Part shown: positions 61,490-64,000 of the stretch, piece by piece
Numbering within the stretch: the first letter of the stretch is position 1
How the letters are laid out: each line of letters begins with the position of its first letter
Assembly: GCA_008508345.1 (NCBI GenBank)
Contig: QNGE01000837.1
Span: 124,001 to 188,000 of the forward strand
From: Paragonimus westermani
Lineage: Eukaryota > Platyhelminthes > Trematoda > Plagiorchiida > Troglotrematidae
Direction: 5' to 3'
Length of the DNA stretch: 64,000 bases
The notes under the pieces: generated by a model
Seen by the model: only the letters and a program-made list of their open reading frames with translations
Databases searched by the model: none
What the model was told of the DNA's origin: nothing
Program-made: the position numbers and the translations under genes

Positions 61490-63600
61490 TAAAAAACAGT
61501 GTCGTTGAATTTGTTTGTGGTACCGACTTCGAAATGACTTTTGAATTCTGGTTCAGATGACACGAAGACGTCTTCCGAGTGAAGTTGATTGCGGAAAAGA
61601 TGTGACCATTTCTTTAGAAAGAATATTTCAGGTATGCTTAATTCATCTAATCAGAGATAGCTCGTGAGCTCACCTTTGATAAAACACTGGAGACGCTTGT
61701 TCAACACCAAGTACCAAGGCATCAAGCTCGTGGAAAGTGACCACACTGACCTTGTCACTTACACAGATGTGAAAGTTCACACTGCGGGCAGTGATGGAGG
61801 ATCAGTTGAAGTGCTGATGTTTGTTTGCGTTCTACAACCGGTCTAAGGTGCTATTACTTTGACCGAAGTTCCAACAAAGTTGAACAAGATTCTAACATGA
61901 GGTTGCTGGCTGTGACAGTTGAGTGTCAACGCTCGATTGGTTTGAAACATGACACGGCCGTGATCGAACAGTTCGGTTTACTTGCAGTCCATTCAGTTTC
62001 TCAGTGTCTGTGCAACCGAGGAACCAAGAAGCATGGTGCAAGTTCCTTATAAAAATCCCTGACATCATGCTGACACATATGTTGAGTGTCGTTTTCTGCG
62101 GCTCTGTCCATTAAAATATCACGAGTGTAAAATTCCGGGAGCAAACAAACACGATGCCGTTCTACCAAATTTTGCCGTCACTTTCAAAGGGCTATCGAGA
62201 GAATTTTTAGGAACAAGGGATAAAGCTGAAATCCGCTCTGGCCACCTTTAGATCTAGCGCGCCGCAAGCACTTGTCGGTGAAAATTGGCCGCAGCCCGGT
62301 ACGCCTACAGCCTGACACTGCTTTTGATATCACACTGACTTCGTGATAAACGTGGAAGTACATTGGCCATCAAGCGTATAATGAAACAGAACACCCGGTT
62401 CAGAAAGCATCTGAAAGAAAACTGGCAACTACTGGTAAAGTAAACTGTGATATTTAGAGTGATGATGTCCGGCATATGAAACGGTCCATCTTACCGATCA
62501 ATTGAAATTGAATACTCTGGGTCCGGACTAGACTGTACGCCAGAAATTTTTGGGTGTACCACTCAGCCAGTTGTAGGGAAAATATAGGGTACTAGCTTCG
62601 CTAACAGGTAAGAAAACGGATTACATTCGCTAGAACCTGACAGAGAGTTTGCGAACCAAATTCGGCGAAGTTTTCCAGGAAGAGCTTGGTTAGTGTTCTG
62701 AGGCAAATGCAGTATTGAGCCTACGTCCAGTTGTCGAAACTATTTGCAGATCAAACCCACTTGCGCCATACAGTGTTTCACCAATTGTGGTCAAGCGAAT
62801 AAACAGACAAAACGTTCCGGGTCAACTAGCCAGTCGGTTTCTTTGCTTGAGCAGCCCTCGTTGTTGTTAAGAAGGCAAACGGCTGCATATAATCGGTGTG
62901 AACGTCTTAACGGGCTCAAGTATCGCACCACAATAACGTTACTACCCTCTTCCAGTTCGTGGGGACTAGTTCGCAAAACTTACTAAAGCCAGATGAATTA
63001 CTAAAGCCTATCTAGCCAAAGCTGATCTGTATATTGAATTTCGAAGAATTGCTGAAGATAGACAGTCATCATGGTTTCTTCCAGCATCGACTCCATTTTC
63101 GGTGTGAGGTCATCACTTGCATTCTAGCAAATCATGGACACGATGCTGACTGAAATCTCGGGGGTGGCAGCATATATCAACATTATTGTGGTCAATATCA
63201 ATCACAATGATTTGTACGAGAAAGTTGACCGTGTCCATTGCCGAACTCCTAGAATTTGGGTTTTATATTCTTGCAAAAGATGTCATCAGTTCATGCACTT
63301 CATCAGGTACCTTGGACTTGCGATCGAACAGCATGGCCTCCGCTTTCATCTAACCAATGTCGACCTGATCGATCAAACGACATCCAACTGATGCACCAGC
63401 TTGGCGTTCATCGATATAGCTGATGAAACAATACATTATCTTCTTACTGGTGGTGCACCGTAGCCGACCACCACGAAAGTAACTCTTGAGAAGAATGTAG
63501 TGCGGAACTGGTTTATTGAACGCTCAAATGTCCTTGGGCGTGTTAAGACTGTACTCGCCTTAGACCTGTTTCTGACATATTTGTGTCGGTCTTGGGAGCT
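61490..63600 (+). mobile_element. Gypsy (CsRn1-like) gag-pol remnant, heavily frameshifted
   Basis: Short conserved blocks lie in the right order on the plus strand but in changing frames. Gag: VEFVCGTDFEMTFEFWFR and HEDVFRV (61500-61600), LFNTKYQGIKLVESDHTD (about 61690-61745), TVECQRSIGLKHDTAVIE (about 61915-61970). Degenerate zinc knuckle: CPLKYHECK (about 62105). Protease: RKHLSVKIG and VRLQPDTAFDITL (62270-62340; active site DTAF where DTAS is expected). RT: KFGEVFQEELG (about 62658-62690), YPLPV near 62945, FGVRSS, QIMDTMLTEISGVAAY (63130-63180), HFIRYLGLAIEQHG and a final RVKTVLALDLFLTYL (about 63538). The YxDD motif has become YINI, so the polymerase is dead. Many stops and frameshifts are present. 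RNase H and integrase, if any, run past 63.6 kb and were not recognised. Confidence 0.7.
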
Positions 63601-64000
63601 TTAAGTTAAAGTACCGAAATTATCTCCTTGTATAGGAACTACGACATTCGATTTGTTGCTCCAGAGCTAAGCACTACATTAACAGGCGTTAAATCTCAGC
63701 CAGAGATAAAAGATAATTCTTAACAACTTCCTCAGTGGCGCTCGCTTCTATAGATAATACAACTGAGTTTTAGATTTCAGCCGGTAATAATTAACATGGC
63801 TGAATCTCACCATACTGTCTTAACAGTGAACAACGTTGGGTGCGATATATAGTGAAATGTCGTTCACGATTTCGTGAACATTACAAAACGCCAACCTAAC
63901 CGTACAGTTAAATAATGAAGGAACGAATTATTACGTAAGAAAATGCTAGCAGACTTTCCTTGGGAAGTAAAATTTGTGGATGTGGAACGAAAGAAAGCAA
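63601..64000. other. Downstream of the Gypsy remnant, nothing certain
   Basis: This could contain badly decayed RNase H sequence of the same element, but no block was convincing. The window ends here. Confidence 0.35.

Noticed and set aside
1..64000. CRISPR arrays, operons, riboswitches, bacterial promoters or phage genes
   Set aside because: No regularly spaced repeats, no co-directional gene clusters and no prokaryotic gene structure; all recognisable coding sequence is of eukaryotic mobile-element or host-exon type.

Overview
This window looks like a piece of a flatworm (most likely tapeworm or fluke) nuclear genome. It is AT-rich and gene-poor, with no operon structure, no ribosome binding sites and almost no long reading frames. 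It is littered with decayed mobile elements of types known from platyhelminths: Penelope-like elements (PLE) with a GIY-YIG endonuclease, non-LTR retrotransposons with an APE-type endonuclease and a C2H2 tail, Gypsy elements of the CsRn1 type, an IS630/Tc1-like transposase and tRNA-derived SINEs. Species assignment is inference; there is no rRNA or well-known single-copy gene to anchor it.

Layout. 1-9.2 kb: a PLE reverse-transcriptase fragment (minus, 2.8-3.5 kb), a PLE 5' piece with an inverted partner (6.2-6.8 kb), and a SINE pair around an assembly gap (8.8-9.2 kb) whose right copy carries a complete hammerhead ribozyme. 9.2-27 kb: mostly unrecognised AT-rich DNA, with a tRNA-like SINE head (13.5 kb), a PLE 5' end with a hammerhead-like fold (17.8 kb) and two head-to-head SINEs (26.2-26.4 kb). 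27.0-28.0 kb: an internally deleted Gypsy element with an inferred 399-bp LTR, a 31-bp remnant of the other LTR and a 4-bp target duplication. 29.3-32.7 kb: one non-LTR retrotransposon in two halves of opposite orientation around a gap. 35.6-37.3 kb: a transposase fragment, an endonuclease fragment and a possible SINE head. 37.3-52 kb: largely unrecognised. 52.5-53.5 kb: the best candidate host exon, with a transmembrane segment and a long cytoplasmic tail. 57.2-58.1 kb: the 3' part of a PLE. 61.5-63.6 kb: a badly frameshifted Gypsy gag-protease-RT region that no single ORF reveals.

Most protein-coding homology is dead mobile-element sequence carrying stops, frameshifts or lost catalytic residues. 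The most interesting signals are RNA-level and structural: the hammerhead ribozymes, and the repeated head-to-head or inverted arrangement of element copies in several families. Family assignments rest on motif recognition by eye; no database search was run.
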